NCBI GenBank assembly: GCA_021372715.1 | Contig: JAJFTX010000091.1 | Coordinates: 1-16,380, forward strand | Origin: Methanobacterium sp. | GTDB taxonomy: Archaea > Methanobacteriota > Methanobacteria > Methanobacteriales > Methanobacteriaceae | Direction: 5' to 3' | DNA: 16,380 bases | Part shown: piece after piece, positions 1-8,181 of the stretch | How the letters are laid out: each line of letters starts with the position of its first letter | Numbering within the stretch: the first letter of the stretch is position 1 | Made by a program: the position numbers and the translations under genes | Notes under the pieces: generated by a model | What the model was told of the DNA's origin: nothing | Databases searched by the model: none | The model's input: the letters and a program-made list of their open reading frames with translations, nothing else

Positions 1-59
1 TATACCCTGCCTGGAGAGCTTCCCGATTGAATGTAGTGGAGGCGCTTAGAAATGAATAA
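1..59 (+). CDS. FtsX/MacB-type ABC permease, C-terminal end only (partial)
   Basis: The reading frame starting at base 3 encodes YPAWRASRLNVVEALRNE and stops with TAA at 57-59. This closely matches the usual C-terminal end of FtsX/MacB-family permeases, in which a last membrane helix is followed by a cytoplasmic tail of the form PAWRASRLxPVEALRxE. The other two plus frames give no recognisable tail. The body of the gene lies left of the window. Its stop codon overlaps the start of the ATPase gene by 8 bases, so the two are almost certainly one operon with coupled translation. MacB-type permeases normally work with exactly the kind of LolD/MacB ATPase that follows. Only 18 residues are visible, so the family call rests on that motif and on context. 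Confidence 0.72.
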   Translation, partial: YPAWRASRLNVVEALRNE

Positions 60-750
60 TTCTGAATCCAAAATAACGAATAATTCCCAATCTATATCAG
101 ATAATGTTCTGGAATTTAAGGAAGTATGGAAAATATATCAAATGGGTGATGAGAAAATCAATGCTCTGGCTGGGGTTAACTTATCAATTAAGAAAGGTTC
201 CTTCACCTCTATTATGGGACCATCTGGTTCTGGCAAATCTACACTTCTACATGTAGCTGGTATACTGGACATGCCCACTAAAGGAACGTTTTTAATGAAC
301 GGTAAAAATACCAGCTTATTATCTGGGAAAGAACAGGCAAGATTACGTAGAAATGAAATAGGATTTGTATTTCAACGTTTTAATTTATTCCCCCAACTTT
401 CAGCATTGGAAAATGTGTTGTTACCTATGATTGAACCGGATCCAGAAAAAGCAAAGGGATACCTAAATAAAATAGGACTCAGGGGGAAACATGCCAAGTT
501 ACCCAGTCAGTTGTCTGGTGGGGAACAGCAAAGAGTTTCCATTGCCCGGGCACTGGTCAATAATCCCTCTATAATCCTAGCAGATGAACCAACTGGTGAG
601 TTGGATTCTAAAAATGCGGAAATTATCATGGGAATATTACAAGAATTGAATAATAAAGAAGGAGTGACCATAATTATCGTAACTCACAATCCATTGGCTG
701 CTGAGTTTACAGATAAAATAATTGAAATGAGAGATGGAAATATCCTATGA
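52..750 (+). CDS. ABC transporter ATP-binding protein, LolD/MacB type
   Basis: This 232-residue cytoplasmic ATPase powers a membrane transporter or mechanotransmission complex. All nucleotide-binding motifs are present: Walker A GPSGSGKST (56-64), Q-loop Gln108, signature LSGGEQQ (154-160), Walker B ending ILADEP (175-180), D-loop LDS (184-186) and switch His212. The spacing and the TGELDS segment are typical of the LolD/MacB/FtsE group. The first 18 or so residues are polar, rich in Asn and Ser, and precede the conserved fold. The start at 52 is supported by GGAGG at 38-42, nine bases upstream. The gene overlaps the FtsX-type permease tail upstream by 8 bases and the ABC-2 permease downstream by 4 bases (ATGA), so one ATPase lies between two different permease folds. 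The substrate cannot be read from the sequence. Confidence 0.93.
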   Translation: MNNSESKITNNSQSISDNVLEFKEVWKIYQMGDEKINALAGVNLSIKKGSFTSIMGPSGSGKSTLLHVAGILDMPTKGTFLMNGKNTSLLSGKEQARLRRNEIGFVFQRFNLFPQLSALENVLLPMIEPDPEKAKGYLNKIGLRGKHAKLPSQLSGGEQQRVSIARALVNNPSIILADEPTGELDSKNAEIIMGILQELNNKEGVTIIIVTHNPLAAEFTDKIIEMRDGNIL

Positions 751-1880
751 AAATTATAGCTCTCTCTAGGAAAGAGGCTCAGGACATACTTACCAATAAA
801 ATTTATCTATTGGTAGTTTTTGTTCAAGTATTCATTATCCTGGGGGCTTTTGGACTGGCCATTGTAACTTCTATAGCCACAGATCCCGCCCTATTAGACT
901 CATATGGTATTACATCAAACCTTAAAGTAGGGGTGGATGCGGAAATAAATAAATCAAGCATGGCGGATTATCTGCAGGATGAGAAATTCACCATAATTTA
1001 TTATAATACTACAGAAGAAGCAACTAAGTATTTAGGTAAAGGACTGGTAGCTGTAGTGGGGAGTTCACCCCAGGGGGATATAGTGGTTCTATCAGATAAT
1101 TCCAACGTATTTTACACCGTGGTATCACAAAAAATTAACGATGCAGTAACCAAATATAAACAAGCTAAAAAACTGGAATCGGCAGGATTAAACCAATCTA
1201 CAATTGATATTATTCAAAAACCGGTAGTTTTATCTGAAATAAATATTAATCAGGATAAAAAAGCTCAGATTGCTCTGGACAGCTCATATTTTGTGGAATT
1301 AATGTATGGCTTTATTGTGCCCTTTATACTATTATTACCCTTTTTTATGGCCAGTAATATTGTAACAGACAGTATAGTAGGGGAGCGGGAGAGAAAAACA
1401 TTTGAAGTACTTCTTATGGCTCCATTAACTAGTTCAATGGTAATTTTAGGTAAAATCATTCCTATTTTGAGTTTTTCCATGTTACAGAGCCTGGCCTGGA
1501 TTTTACTCTTGGACTTATTGAAGGTGCCCATCTGTAATCCAGTTATACTTTTTTTCATATTGTTATTTGTGGGTTTAGGATTCATTGGTGTGGGAATCAT
1601 TATATCCATGCTGGTGGATAGTACTAAAGAGGCTAATTCCGCTATTACTCTGGCTCTGGTGTTTGCTACGTTCATTTTATTTGTACCGCTTTTTATTAAT
1701 GCTCCCTATTTTGAAACCATTTTTAATTTCATACCCACCGTTTTAATGGTAAAGATATCCTCCACACCCATAGTAGAAAATGAACTGATATTGTACTCTA
1801 TACCAACCATTCTTTTATCTAGCGTAATATTCTTTTTATCAGTGAGATATTTCCGTCATGAACGGGCCATAAGGCTTTAA
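747..1880 (+). CDS. ABC-2 type transporter permease (NatB/YhaP-like)
   Basis: This 377-residue integral membrane protein has the ABC-2 exporter layout: one N-terminal membrane segment (about 20-42), a long non-cytoplasmic loop (about 45-180), then about five hydrophobic segments (roughly 183-203, 233-257, 265-287, 297-317, 348-366). The cytoplasmic coupling motif GERERKTFEVLLMAP at 212-226, just after the second membrane helix, is the hallmark of NatB-like permeases; it contacts the ATPase. The ATG overlaps the upstream TGA as ATGA, indicating translational coupling. LolD/MacB ATPases are usually paired with FtsX-type permeases, so an ABC-2 partner in the same operon is unusual. Export is the likely direction, but the substrate is unknown. 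The C-terminus is short and basic (RYFRHERAIRL). Confidence 0.88.
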   Translation: MKIIALSRKEAQDILTNKIYLLVVFVQVFIILGAFGLAIVTSIATDPALLDSYGITSNLKVGVDAEINKSSMADYLQDEKFTIIYYNTTEEATKYLGKGLVAVVGSSPQGDIVVLSDNSNVFYTVVSQKINDAVTKYKQAKKLESAGLNQSTIDIIQKPVVLSEININQDKKAQIALDSSYFVELMYGFIVPFILLLPFFMASNIVTDSIVGERERKTFEVLLMAPLTSSMVILGKIIPILSFSMLQSLAWILLLDLLKVPICNPVILFFILLFVGLGFIGVGIIISMLVDSTKEANSAITLALVFATFILFVPLFINAPYFETIFNFIPTVLMVKISSTPIVENELILYSIPTILLSSVIFFLSVRYFRHERAIRL

Positions 1881-1909
1881 TCTTGATGGTTTAAAATGAG
1901 ATATGGCTG

Positions 1910-1940
1910 CTGAATATACAATATGGATTCGTTTATTCAG
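1910..1940. terminator. Possible hairpin between convergent genes
   Basis: CTGAATA at 1910-1916 and TATTCAG at 1934-1940 are perfect complements separated by 17 bases. They sit between the ABC-2 permease stop (1880) and the convergent membrane-kinase stop (1937-1939). No long T-run follows on either strand, so this is a weak candidate for a shared transcription end. Confidence 0.25.
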
Positions 1941-2497
1941 ATTAGATAAACTGTTAAACTCATTATCAATGCACATATTAAAGGAATAGGAATATTATCA
2001 TCTATTGGACTGTATGCTTCGGTTAAAGCACCGGAAATAACACCTAAAAAAGCAGGCAGAAAGGGTACTTGAGTAAGTGCCACCACTAAACCCACCAGGA
2101 AGAATGCTAAACTGCCTTCCACAGTTTTCTCCTTTTGAAATGGAATTTTATGCTTACCCCATTTTCTTCCTATAATGGTGGAAGCAGAATCACCGAACAA
2201 TAAAATTAGTATAGCAGCATTGGCTATGGACATGTTGAATTGGAATATTATGAGGGTTAGTATTATACCGATAAAAAAATATATAAAACCCCTTTCGTCA
2301 TTCTGCCTTGCACAACGTCTGAAAATGAAGGAAAAAAAGAAAATATTAAATTTTTTATCAATCTGAAAAAGAATTTCTACAAAAACCAATACAGCTATGG
2401 AGATAATTATAAGAGCATCTGGTTTAAGGAAATAACTTAAAACCACTATGAAGACACCTGACGCATGAATCAACTGCCTTAATAGTTCTTTCTTCAT
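1937..2497 (-). CDS. SEC59/VTE5-like polyprenol (dolichol/phytol) kinase family membrane protein
   Basis: This 186-residue protein is almost wholly hydrophobic with about six membrane segments. It matches the COG0170 family, which includes dolichol kinase SEC59, phytol kinase VTE5 and related CTP-using enzymes. Family-type motifs are present: RxxxH near the N-terminus (7-11), GDSASTIIGRKWGK (102-115), KTVEGSLAF (124-132) and ALTEAYSPIDDNIPIP (157-172). The likely activity is phosphorylation of an isoprenoid alcohol such as dolichol or geranylgeraniol, feeding archaeal lipid or glycosyl-carrier salvage; the exact substrate is inferred. The start lies only 4 bases after the purL stop and has no clear ribosome binding site of its own, so it is probably translated by coupling to purL. 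A cytidylyltransferase acting on archaeal lipids is the alternative. Confidence 0.8.
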   Translation of the reverse strand: MKKELLRQLIHASGVFIVVLSYFLKPDALIIISIAVLVFVEILFQIDKKFNIFFFSFIFRRCARQNDERGFIYFFIGIILTLIIFQFNMSIANAAILILLFGDSASTIIGRKWGKHKIPFQKEKTVEGSLAFFLVGLVVALTQVPFLPAFLGVISGALTEAYSPIDDNIPIPLICALIMSLTVYLI

Positions 2498-2501
2498 ATA
2501 A

Positions 2502-4709
2502 TCAGGCCATGAACTTCTCTATAACACCAATATATGAATTTTTAAGCAATGAAACAGGAATATTGATTGATGTACCATTGATAATTAAAGAATCACCACC
2601 CACAGTCCCTATAACTGCAGCAGGAACATTTAATTTATCCAATACTTCATTAACAGAATCTTCCTTAACACTAATAATAAAACGTCCATGGGATTCTGAA
2701 AATAAGGTTTCAAAATTTTCCACACCTTCTTCAGCAGGAATTTCAGAAAGATCAATAATTGCCCCTAAACCTCCAGATATTGCCATCTCAGATATAGCCA
2801 CTCCTAAACCTCCGGTAGAACAATCATGGACAGCCGTCAGAGCATTATCTGAATCATTCCTAATTAGATCTAAAACTGCCATTGTAACATTGTATTCATC
2901 TTCAATCCTTACTTCTGGGGGTTGACCTTGGATAGTTCCATTTAATATTTTTTGATACTCTGAACCACCCATTTCAGAGTAGGTTTTCCCTATCATAATT
3001 ATTTTATCTCTTTCTTTTTTAAATCTAGATGTTTTAATATCTTTAATTTTAACTAAACCTGCCACACTAACCACTGGAGACGGGTTAACAGTTACTCCTT
3101 CTGTTTCGTTGTAAAAACTCACGTTACCACTTATAACTGGAGTATGGAAATGATTAGCCACATCAGCCATTCCCTGAACACATTCTTTAAACTGACCAAA
3201 AACTTCAGGTCTCTCTGGATTTCCGAAGTTAAGACAGTCAACAATACACAATGGCTCTGCACCAACGGCTACAACATTTCTAATTGCTTCACAGATAGCT
3301 CCTGCCCCACCATGGTAGGGGTTAAGTTTCGTGTGGGAGCTGTTACAATCAGAAGTTATGGCGAAGGCAGTTTCATCATCCACTCGTATTACCGCAGAAT
3401 CTTCACCAGGTTTAATCAACGTTCCAATTTGAACTTCATGGTCATACTGTCCATAAACCCATTCTTTACTGGCGATATTCTGGGAAGATAAAAGTTTTAA
3501 CAAAAAATCATTTAATTCAAGATCTTCAAATTCAACATTAGGATAATTTTCTTGTTGTTCATCAGAACGTGATATGGGTCGTTTAATATCTTCTTTAACG
3601 TATTGTTCCACCACACATTCTCTTTCAATAATCGGAGGATCAGATAAAAGTTCTGTAGGAATATTAGCAATAACCTCATTTTCATGGTTTATCACCAGAT
3701 TTCCAGTATCCGTAACTTCACCGATAACAGCAGCTGGAAGTTCGTATTTTTCAAATATCTCCATTAATTCAATCCGATCATGTGGATGTATCACGAATAC
3801 CATCCTCTCCTGAGATTCCGATAACATAATCTCATATGGAGTCATTCCCTCTTCTCGGAGGGGTATCTTTTCCAGTTTAACAGTGCCGCCATTTCCTCCT
3901 TTAGCGGACATCTCAGAAATACAACAGGTCAATCCACCTCCACCCAGATCTTTCAAACCCTGAACATCGATTTTTTCCAAAGCTTCCAGACAAGCCTCTA
4001 AAACCTGTTTTTTAGTGAATGGATCCCCTATCTGAACGGCTGGCCTGTCTTCAATCTCTGAAGTAGTTATAAGCTCTCTTGAGGCAAAGGTAACTCCGTG
4101 TATTCCATCTCTACCAGTGCGACCACCCATTAAAACGAATAAATCCCCGACATTGGGTGCTATTCCCCTAACTATATTGTTTTTATCCACGATTCCTGCA
4201 CAGATCACGTTTACCAGTGGGTTGAACTGGAAATTATTATCAAATTCCACTTCACCACCCACAGTGGGTATTCCCACCCGGTTTCCATAATCTGATATTC
4301 CTTTAACCACGTATTCAAATAAATAACGGGATCTTTCATCTTCTAAGTAACCAAAACGTAGAGAATCAAGTAAAGCAACAGGCATGGCACCCATGGATAT
4401 TATATCCCTAATAATACCCCCAATACCAGTTCCTGCACCACCATAAGGTTCAATTGCAGATGGATGGTTATGACTTTCCATCCCTATTACCAGTGCTAAT
4501 TTTTCAGTAAGTTCCACTATTCCTGCGTCATCTCCAGGACCTAATATGACTTTTTCGCCTTCGGTAGGAAACAATTTGAGTATTGGCCGGCTACTTTTGT
4601 ATGAGCAATGTTCTGAGAACATTATCTCCAGCATACCATATTCTAATTGGTTTGGTTCCCTTCCTATTTCTTTTTTTACAAATTCTAGTTCTACATCGGT
4701 TAAAGCCAT
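2502..4709 (-). CDS. purL: Phosphoribosylformylglycinamidine synthase subunit PurL (small form)
   Basis: PurL catalyses the ATP-dependent conversion of formylglycinamide ribonucleotide to the amidine (FGAM), the fourth step of purine synthesis. At 735 residues it is the small archaeal/Gram-positive form, which needs separate PurQ (glutaminase) and PurS subunits; neither lies in this window. Visible features are SEHCSYKSS with the family's catalytic His (34), GPGDDAG (57-63), ESHNHPSAIEPYGGAGTGIG (78-97), DLGGGGLTCCISEM in the middle, and in the second half SGNVSFYNET and HDCSTGGLGVAISEM. These reflect the two related AIR-synthase-like halves. The ATG at 4709 is preceded by AAGGTG (4717-4722). 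It follows ileS by 86 bases, and that gap holds its own candidate TATA box. The downstream lipid-kinase gene begins 4 bases after the stop. Confidence 0.97.
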   Translation of the reverse strand: MALTDVELEFVKKEIGREPNQLEYGMLEIMFSEHCSYKSSRPILKLFPTEGEKVILGPGDDAGIVELTEKLALVIGMESHNHPSAIEPYGGAGTGIGGIIRDIISMGAMPVALLDSLRFGYLEDERSRYLFEYVVKGISDYGNRVGIPTVGGEVEFDNNFQFNPLVNVICAGIVDKNNIVRGIAPNVGDLFVLMGGRTGRDGIHGVTFASRELITTSEIEDRPAVQIGDPFTKKQVLEACLEALEKIDVQGLKDLGGGGLTCCISEMSAKGGNGGTVKLEKIPLREEGMTPYEIMLSESQERMVFVIHPHDRIELMEIFEKYELPAAVIGEVTDTGNLVINHENEVIANIPTELLSDPPIIERECVVEQYVKEDIKRPISRSDEQQENYPNVEFEDLELNDFLLKLLSSQNIASKEWVYGQYDHEVQIGTLIKPGEDSAVIRVDDETAFAITSDCNSSHTKLNPYHGGAGAICEAIRNVVAVGAEPLCIVDCLNFGNPERPEVFGQFKECVQGMADVANHFHTPVISGNVSFYNETEGVTVNPSPVVSVAGLVKIKDIKTSRFKKERDKIIMIGKTYSEMGGSEYQKILNGTIQGQPPEVRIEDEYNVTMAVLDLIRNDSDNALTAVHDCSTGGLGVAISEMAISGGLGAIIDLSEIPAEEGVENFETLFSESHGRFIISVKEDSVNEVLDKLNVPAAVIGTVGGDSLIINGTSINIPVSLLKNSYIGVIEKFMA

Positions 4710-4716
4710 GATACCA

Positions 4717-4757
4717 CACCTTTTAGAGTTTAATTAACTATTTAACCTTTATATTTT
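4717..4757 (-). promoter_or_regulatory. Candidate purL promoter and ribosome binding site
   Basis: On the minus strand, AAAATATAAA (4748-4757) resembles an archaeal TATA box preceded by an A/G-rich BRE. A start about 25 bases downstream, near 4727, would leave a short leader holding AAGGTG (4717-4722) before the ATG at 4709. purL could therefore be transcribed separately from ileS as well as by read-through. Confidence 0.45.
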
Positions 4758-4795
4758 CTATTAACCAAGAAAATCTCGTGATTTATTACTACTAA

Positions 4796-7700
4796 TCATT
4801 TTATTATGGTTATTATAACTTCTTCCTCTTCAATATTCCATTTTTTAGTATAATCGCCTTCATTGGGGCTGAAAACAAATTTTTGAGCCCTAACTTCGTG
4901 AGATATGAATCCAAGGAAGGACTTTATCAGTTCACGAAACTGGGAGCTACAATCTATGAAAACCTGGACAGTTGCTTCGACATCTAAATCAAGATCTTTT
5001 CTCATGTCCTGGATTCTTCTAATAAGCTCTCGAGCCATGGATTCAGATAGTATCTCTCGGGTAAGTTCAGTGTCTACAAAAACACTTCCTTGTTCAAATT
5101 CAGCGGTAACTATATTTTCAGGGAGTTCTGTTTCGAATATTATATCTTCAAAGACAAGTTCGATAGATTTATCATCAATATCAACTGCATATTTTCCTTC
5201 AGACTCCAATAACCTGACAATTTCCGCCCCATCAACTTCAGCTAATCTGGAAGCTACATGGGGAACATCACCCCTTAATTTAGGTCCTAAAGTTTTTAGA
5301 TTAGGTTTAGCATTTATCTTCAGGTTTTCAAAATCGTTAGATGAAATGAGTTCTTTGGTGTTAGCCTGCTCCAGGATGATATGGTTAAGATTACGGGCTG
5401 CTTTTAAAACCCGGATATCTTCAGAGACAATAACCACCTCTTTCACGGGCCATCTGAGTTTATAACGAGCAATATCCCGAGCCCGGGCGCAGGCCTCGAT
5501 AATATCTCGCACAACTTCCATATCATGCTCCAAATCTTCTTCAATATAACTTGCATCCCACTCCCAGTCCTGCATATGAACGCTGTTTGGAGCATCTTTT
5601 TCTACACCTTTAACAAAATTATTATAGATTTCTTCAGTGATATGGGGTGCTATGGGACTCATTAACATTATAAGTTCTTTAATAACCTGATAAAGAGTGT
5701 AATAGGCGCCTAATTTATCAGGGTCATCTTTTTCAATCCAAGTACGGCCGCGAATCAGTCTTACATACCAGCGGCTAAGATCTTCCAGGACGAACTGGTT
5801 GATACTGCGAGTGGCCTTGTGTAAATGTAGGGATTCAAGAGCCTGACTTACCTCTCTGGCTACAGTATTAATCCGGGATAATATCCAACGGTCTTCATCT
5901 CGAATATTGAGATCTTTTTCTGCATATAAAGTGGGATTAAAATTATCAATGGACATGTAAGTCGTACTAAAGACGTAAACGTTCCAAAGTATGTTGAACA
6001 TTTTATTAACAGTTTTTACTTCATCCCAATTAAATTTCAGATCTTCCCAGGGTTTATTTCCCCATAGTAGGTAGAAACGAAGCACATCAGCTCCGTATTT
6101 TCCAATAACTTCATCTGGTTCCACAACATTTCCCAGTGACTTGCTCATCTTTTTACCCTCTTCGTCTAGGGTGAAACCATGCATCAGGACTTTTTTATAA
6201 GGAGTGCTGTCTAAAGATATAACTCCACAGCCCAGTTGGGAGTAGAACCATCCCCTGGTTTGATCATGTCCTTCAGTGATAAAATCATAAGGATACCATT
6301 TTTCAAATTCTTCTTTTTCTCGGGGATAGTGGAGAGCAGCCCATCCAGCCACCCCAGAATCTATCCATACATCTAGAACGTCTGGTGTTCTTTTCATTTG
6401 ACCTCCACAAGAACACTCTATCCGGATTTCATCAACATACGGGCGGTGAATAAAGTCTCCAGTTAGTTTACCTTCAGATGAGGATTCTTTTAACTCAGCT
6501 ATCGAACCGATCACTCGTATTTCTCCACAATCTGAACATATCCAGATTGGTATGGGTATACCCCAATATCTCTGTCTTGAGATAGTCCAGTCACGTGCGT
6601 TTTCGACCCAGTTTCTAAATCGACTCTCACCAGCCCAGGAAGGAATCCATTTGACCTGGTCGAGCTGATCCAACATCTGATCCTTTATTGCAGTGATTTT
6701 CAAAAACCACTGCTGGGTTGCTAGATAGATTATGGGGGTTTTACATCTCCAGCAGAAACCATAACGGTGACTTATAATTCCAGATTTTAAAAGAAATCCA
6801 TGGTCATTCAGATCTTCTATGATATGAGGATCGGCATCTTTAACGAATTCTCCTTTATATTTGCCGGCTTCTTCTTTAAATAAACCTGCCTCATCAACAG
6901 GGCAAAATATGGGTAAACCATATTTTTTACCTATTTCAAAGTCATCAGGACCATGACCGGGTGCAGTATGAACGCAACCCGTCCCTTCAGTTAGAGTAAC
7001 GTGCTCACCAGGTAGAATCATGTGTTCAAACTCTCTTTGAACTGGTATTTCATCTATAAGGGGGTGATGATAGGTCATACCTTCTAATTGGGAACCTTTA
7101 ACCACTTTAATAATCTGGTAGCTCTCTTCATCAATCAGTTGTTCCATGAGGGACTCAACTAAAGCTTCGGCCATTATAAGAACTTCGCCACCTACATCAA
7201 CATATGCATAATCATAGTCGGGATGTACGCACACTGCCATATTGGCCGGAAGGGTCCAAGGAGTGGTAGTCCATACTAATATGTAATGTTTTCCTTCAGC
7301 TGTTTTAATAGGAAATTTAACATATATGGAAGGATCTTCTTTGTTTTCATAATCTATTTCAGCCAGGGCCAGGGCGGTTTCACAACGGGGACACCAGGTA
7401 ATAACTCGAAGATCATTCACCAGCAGATCCTTCTGATGAGCTTTTTTTAGGGTCCACCAGCAGGATTCCATATAACCAGTATCAAAGGTGACGTAGGGAT
7501 TATCCCAATCCATCCACACACCAAGTAACTCGAATTGTTCAGTCATAAGGGATTTATTTTGTATAGCGAACTCTCGGCACTTTTCCACGAAATTGTCTAT
7601 TCCTATTTTTTCTTCAATTTCTTTTTTACTCTTCAAGCCTAGTATTCCTTCTACTTTATGTTCTATGGGTAGTCCATGGGTGTCCCATCCTGCCTGTCTA

Positions 7701-7942
7701 CGAACATTAAAACCGGACATGCTTTTGAATCTGAGAAAAGTATCCTTTATAACCTTGTTCCAAGCAGTTCCCAGGTGTATACGGCCACTACAATAAGGTG
7801 GACCATCTAAAAATGAATATTTCGGACTGGAATTCCTTATTTCCTTGGTTTTTTCATATATCTGGTGTTCTTTCCAGAATTTTTGGATTTTTTCTTCTAA
7901 TTCCTGGTGATTGTATGAGCGTGGAGCCTCCTTTATCGGCAT
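4796..7942 (-). CDS. ileS: Isoleucyl-tRNA synthetase, archaeal/eukaryotic type
   Basis: This class I synthetase charges tRNA-Ile with isoleucine. From the chosen start it is 1048 residues, usual for the archaeal type. The HIGH-type signature is HLGT (56-59) within PPYCSGRIHLGTAWN; WDTHGLPIE follows at 86-94, and KMSKS is at 598-602. The insertion between them is the editing domain. Cys pairs (CWRC, CSDC, CSCGG) suggest metal-binding knuckles. An in-frame ATG lies 33 bases further upstream (7975), but it has no ribosome binding site, whereas AGGGGAGA (7951-7958) stands eight bases before the ATG at 7942; MPIKEAP also looks like a natural N-terminus. Archaeal-type IleRS are generally the class less sensitive to pseudomonic acid. 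The gene is followed by purL and preceded by the SAM synthetase, on the same strand. Confidence 0.97.
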   Translation of the reverse strand: MPIKEAPRSYNHQELEEKIQKFWKEHQIYEKTKEIRNSSPKYSFLDGPPYCSGRIHLGTAWNKVIKDTFLRFKSMSGFNVRRQAGWDTHGLPIEHKVEGILGLKSKKEIEEKIGIDNFVEKCREFAIQNKSLMTEQFELLGVWMDWDNPYVTFDTGYMESCWWTLKKAHQKDLLVNDLRVITWCPRCETALALAEIDYENKEDPSIYVKFPIKTAEGKHYILVWTTTPWTLPANMAVCVHPDYDYAYVDVGGEVLIMAEALVESLMEQLIDEESYQIIKVVKGSQLEGMTYHHPLIDEIPVQREFEHMILPGEHVTLTEGTGCVHTAPGHGPDDFEIGKKYGLPIFCPVDEAGLFKEEAGKYKGEFVKDADPHIIEDLNDHGFLLKSGIISHRYGFCWRCKTPIIYLATQQWFLKITAIKDQMLDQLDQVKWIPSWAGESRFRNWVENARDWTISRQRYWGIPIPIWICSDCGEIRVIGSIAELKESSSEGKLTGDFIHRPYVDEIRIECSCGGQMKRTPDVLDVWIDSGVAGWAALHYPREKEEFEKWYPYDFITEGHDQTRGWFYSQLGCGVISLDSTPYKKVLMHGFTLDEEGKKMSKSLGNVVEPDEVIGKYGADVLRFYLLWGNKPWEDLKFNWDEVKTVNKMFNILWNVYVFSTTYMSIDNFNPTLYAEKDLNIRDEDRWILSRINTVAREVSQALESLHLHKATRSINQFVLEDLSRWYVRLIRGRTWIEKDDPDKLGAYYTLYQVIKELIMLMSPIAPHITEEIYNNFVKGVEKDAPNSVHMQDWEWDASYIEEDLEHDMEVVRDIIEACARARDIARYKLRWPVKEVVIVSEDIRVLKAARNLNHIILEQANTKELISSNDFENLKINAKPNLKTLGPKLRGDVPHVASRLAEVDGAEIVRLLESEGKYAVDIDDKSIELVFEDIIFETELPENIVTAEFEQGSVFVDTELTREILSESMARELIRRIQDMRKDLDLDVEATVQVFIDCSSQFRELIKSFLGFISHEVRAQKFVFSPNEGDYTKKWNIEEEEVIITIIK

Positions 7943-8020
7943 TTTTTTAATCTCCCCTAATTTAAAAAGTATCATCTAAGAATACAACTAATCTATGATT
8001 TCTATTATAATAGTTTAATT

Positions 8021-8034
8021 GGATATAAAAAATT
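8021..8034 (-). promoter_or_regulatory. Candidate ileS promoter (TATA box)
   Basis: Read on the minus strand, AATTTTTTATATCC resembles an archaeal TATA box with an upstream T-rich stretch. A transcript starting about 25 bases on, near 8000, would have a leader of about 58 bases and would include AGGGGAGA at 7951-7958. A separate ileS promoter fits with the U-tract that ends the preceding gene. Confidence 0.4.
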
Positions 8035-8154
8035 GGTTAAAAAAATCAATTTTAAGTGCTTCAAATATTTTGATGGAGATAAAAATCAAATTATTAGAAT
8101 AAATTTTAGATTAAATGCTTGAAAATCTGAATAATATCAATGATTATCAACAAT

Positions 8155-8180
8155 TAAAAAAAGTTAAAAAAGAAAATTTA
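8155..8180 (-). terminator. U-tract terminator after the SAM synthetase gene
   Basis: Immediately after the TAA (8182-8184), the minus strand contains three T-runs (TTTTC, TTTTTT, TTTTTTT) broken by only a few bases and no strong hairpin. Such closely spaced oligo-T stretches are the usual archaeal intrinsic terminators. Confidence 0.6.
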
Positions 8181-8181
8181 T

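Noticed and set aside
1..30. An alternative upstream gene tail in frame 1 (ending PGELPD) at the left edge
   Set aside because: Frame 3 gives a much better, family-specific FtsX/MacB C-terminus ending at 57-59, so frame 1 is not needed.
1265..1675. Open frame of 136 codons on the minus strand inside the ABC-2 permease gene
   Set aside because: It is antisense to a clear membrane-protein gene, has no recognisable motif or ribosome binding site, and its composition mirrors the hydrophobic codons of the other strand.
2509..3813. Several plus-strand open frames inside purL
   Set aside because: They are antisense to conserved PurL motifs and lack ribosome binding sites and protein-like patterns.
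4905..5465. Open frame of 186 codons on the plus strand inside ileS
   Set aside because: It lies wholly antisense to the conserved C-terminal part of isoleucyl-tRNA synthetase, is Ser-rich as expected of a shadow frame, and has no family match that I recognise.
7976..8154. Possible small RNA or tRNA gene between ileS and the SAM synthetase gene
   Set aside because: The stretch is AT-rich without a cloverleaf, GC-rich stem or box motifs.
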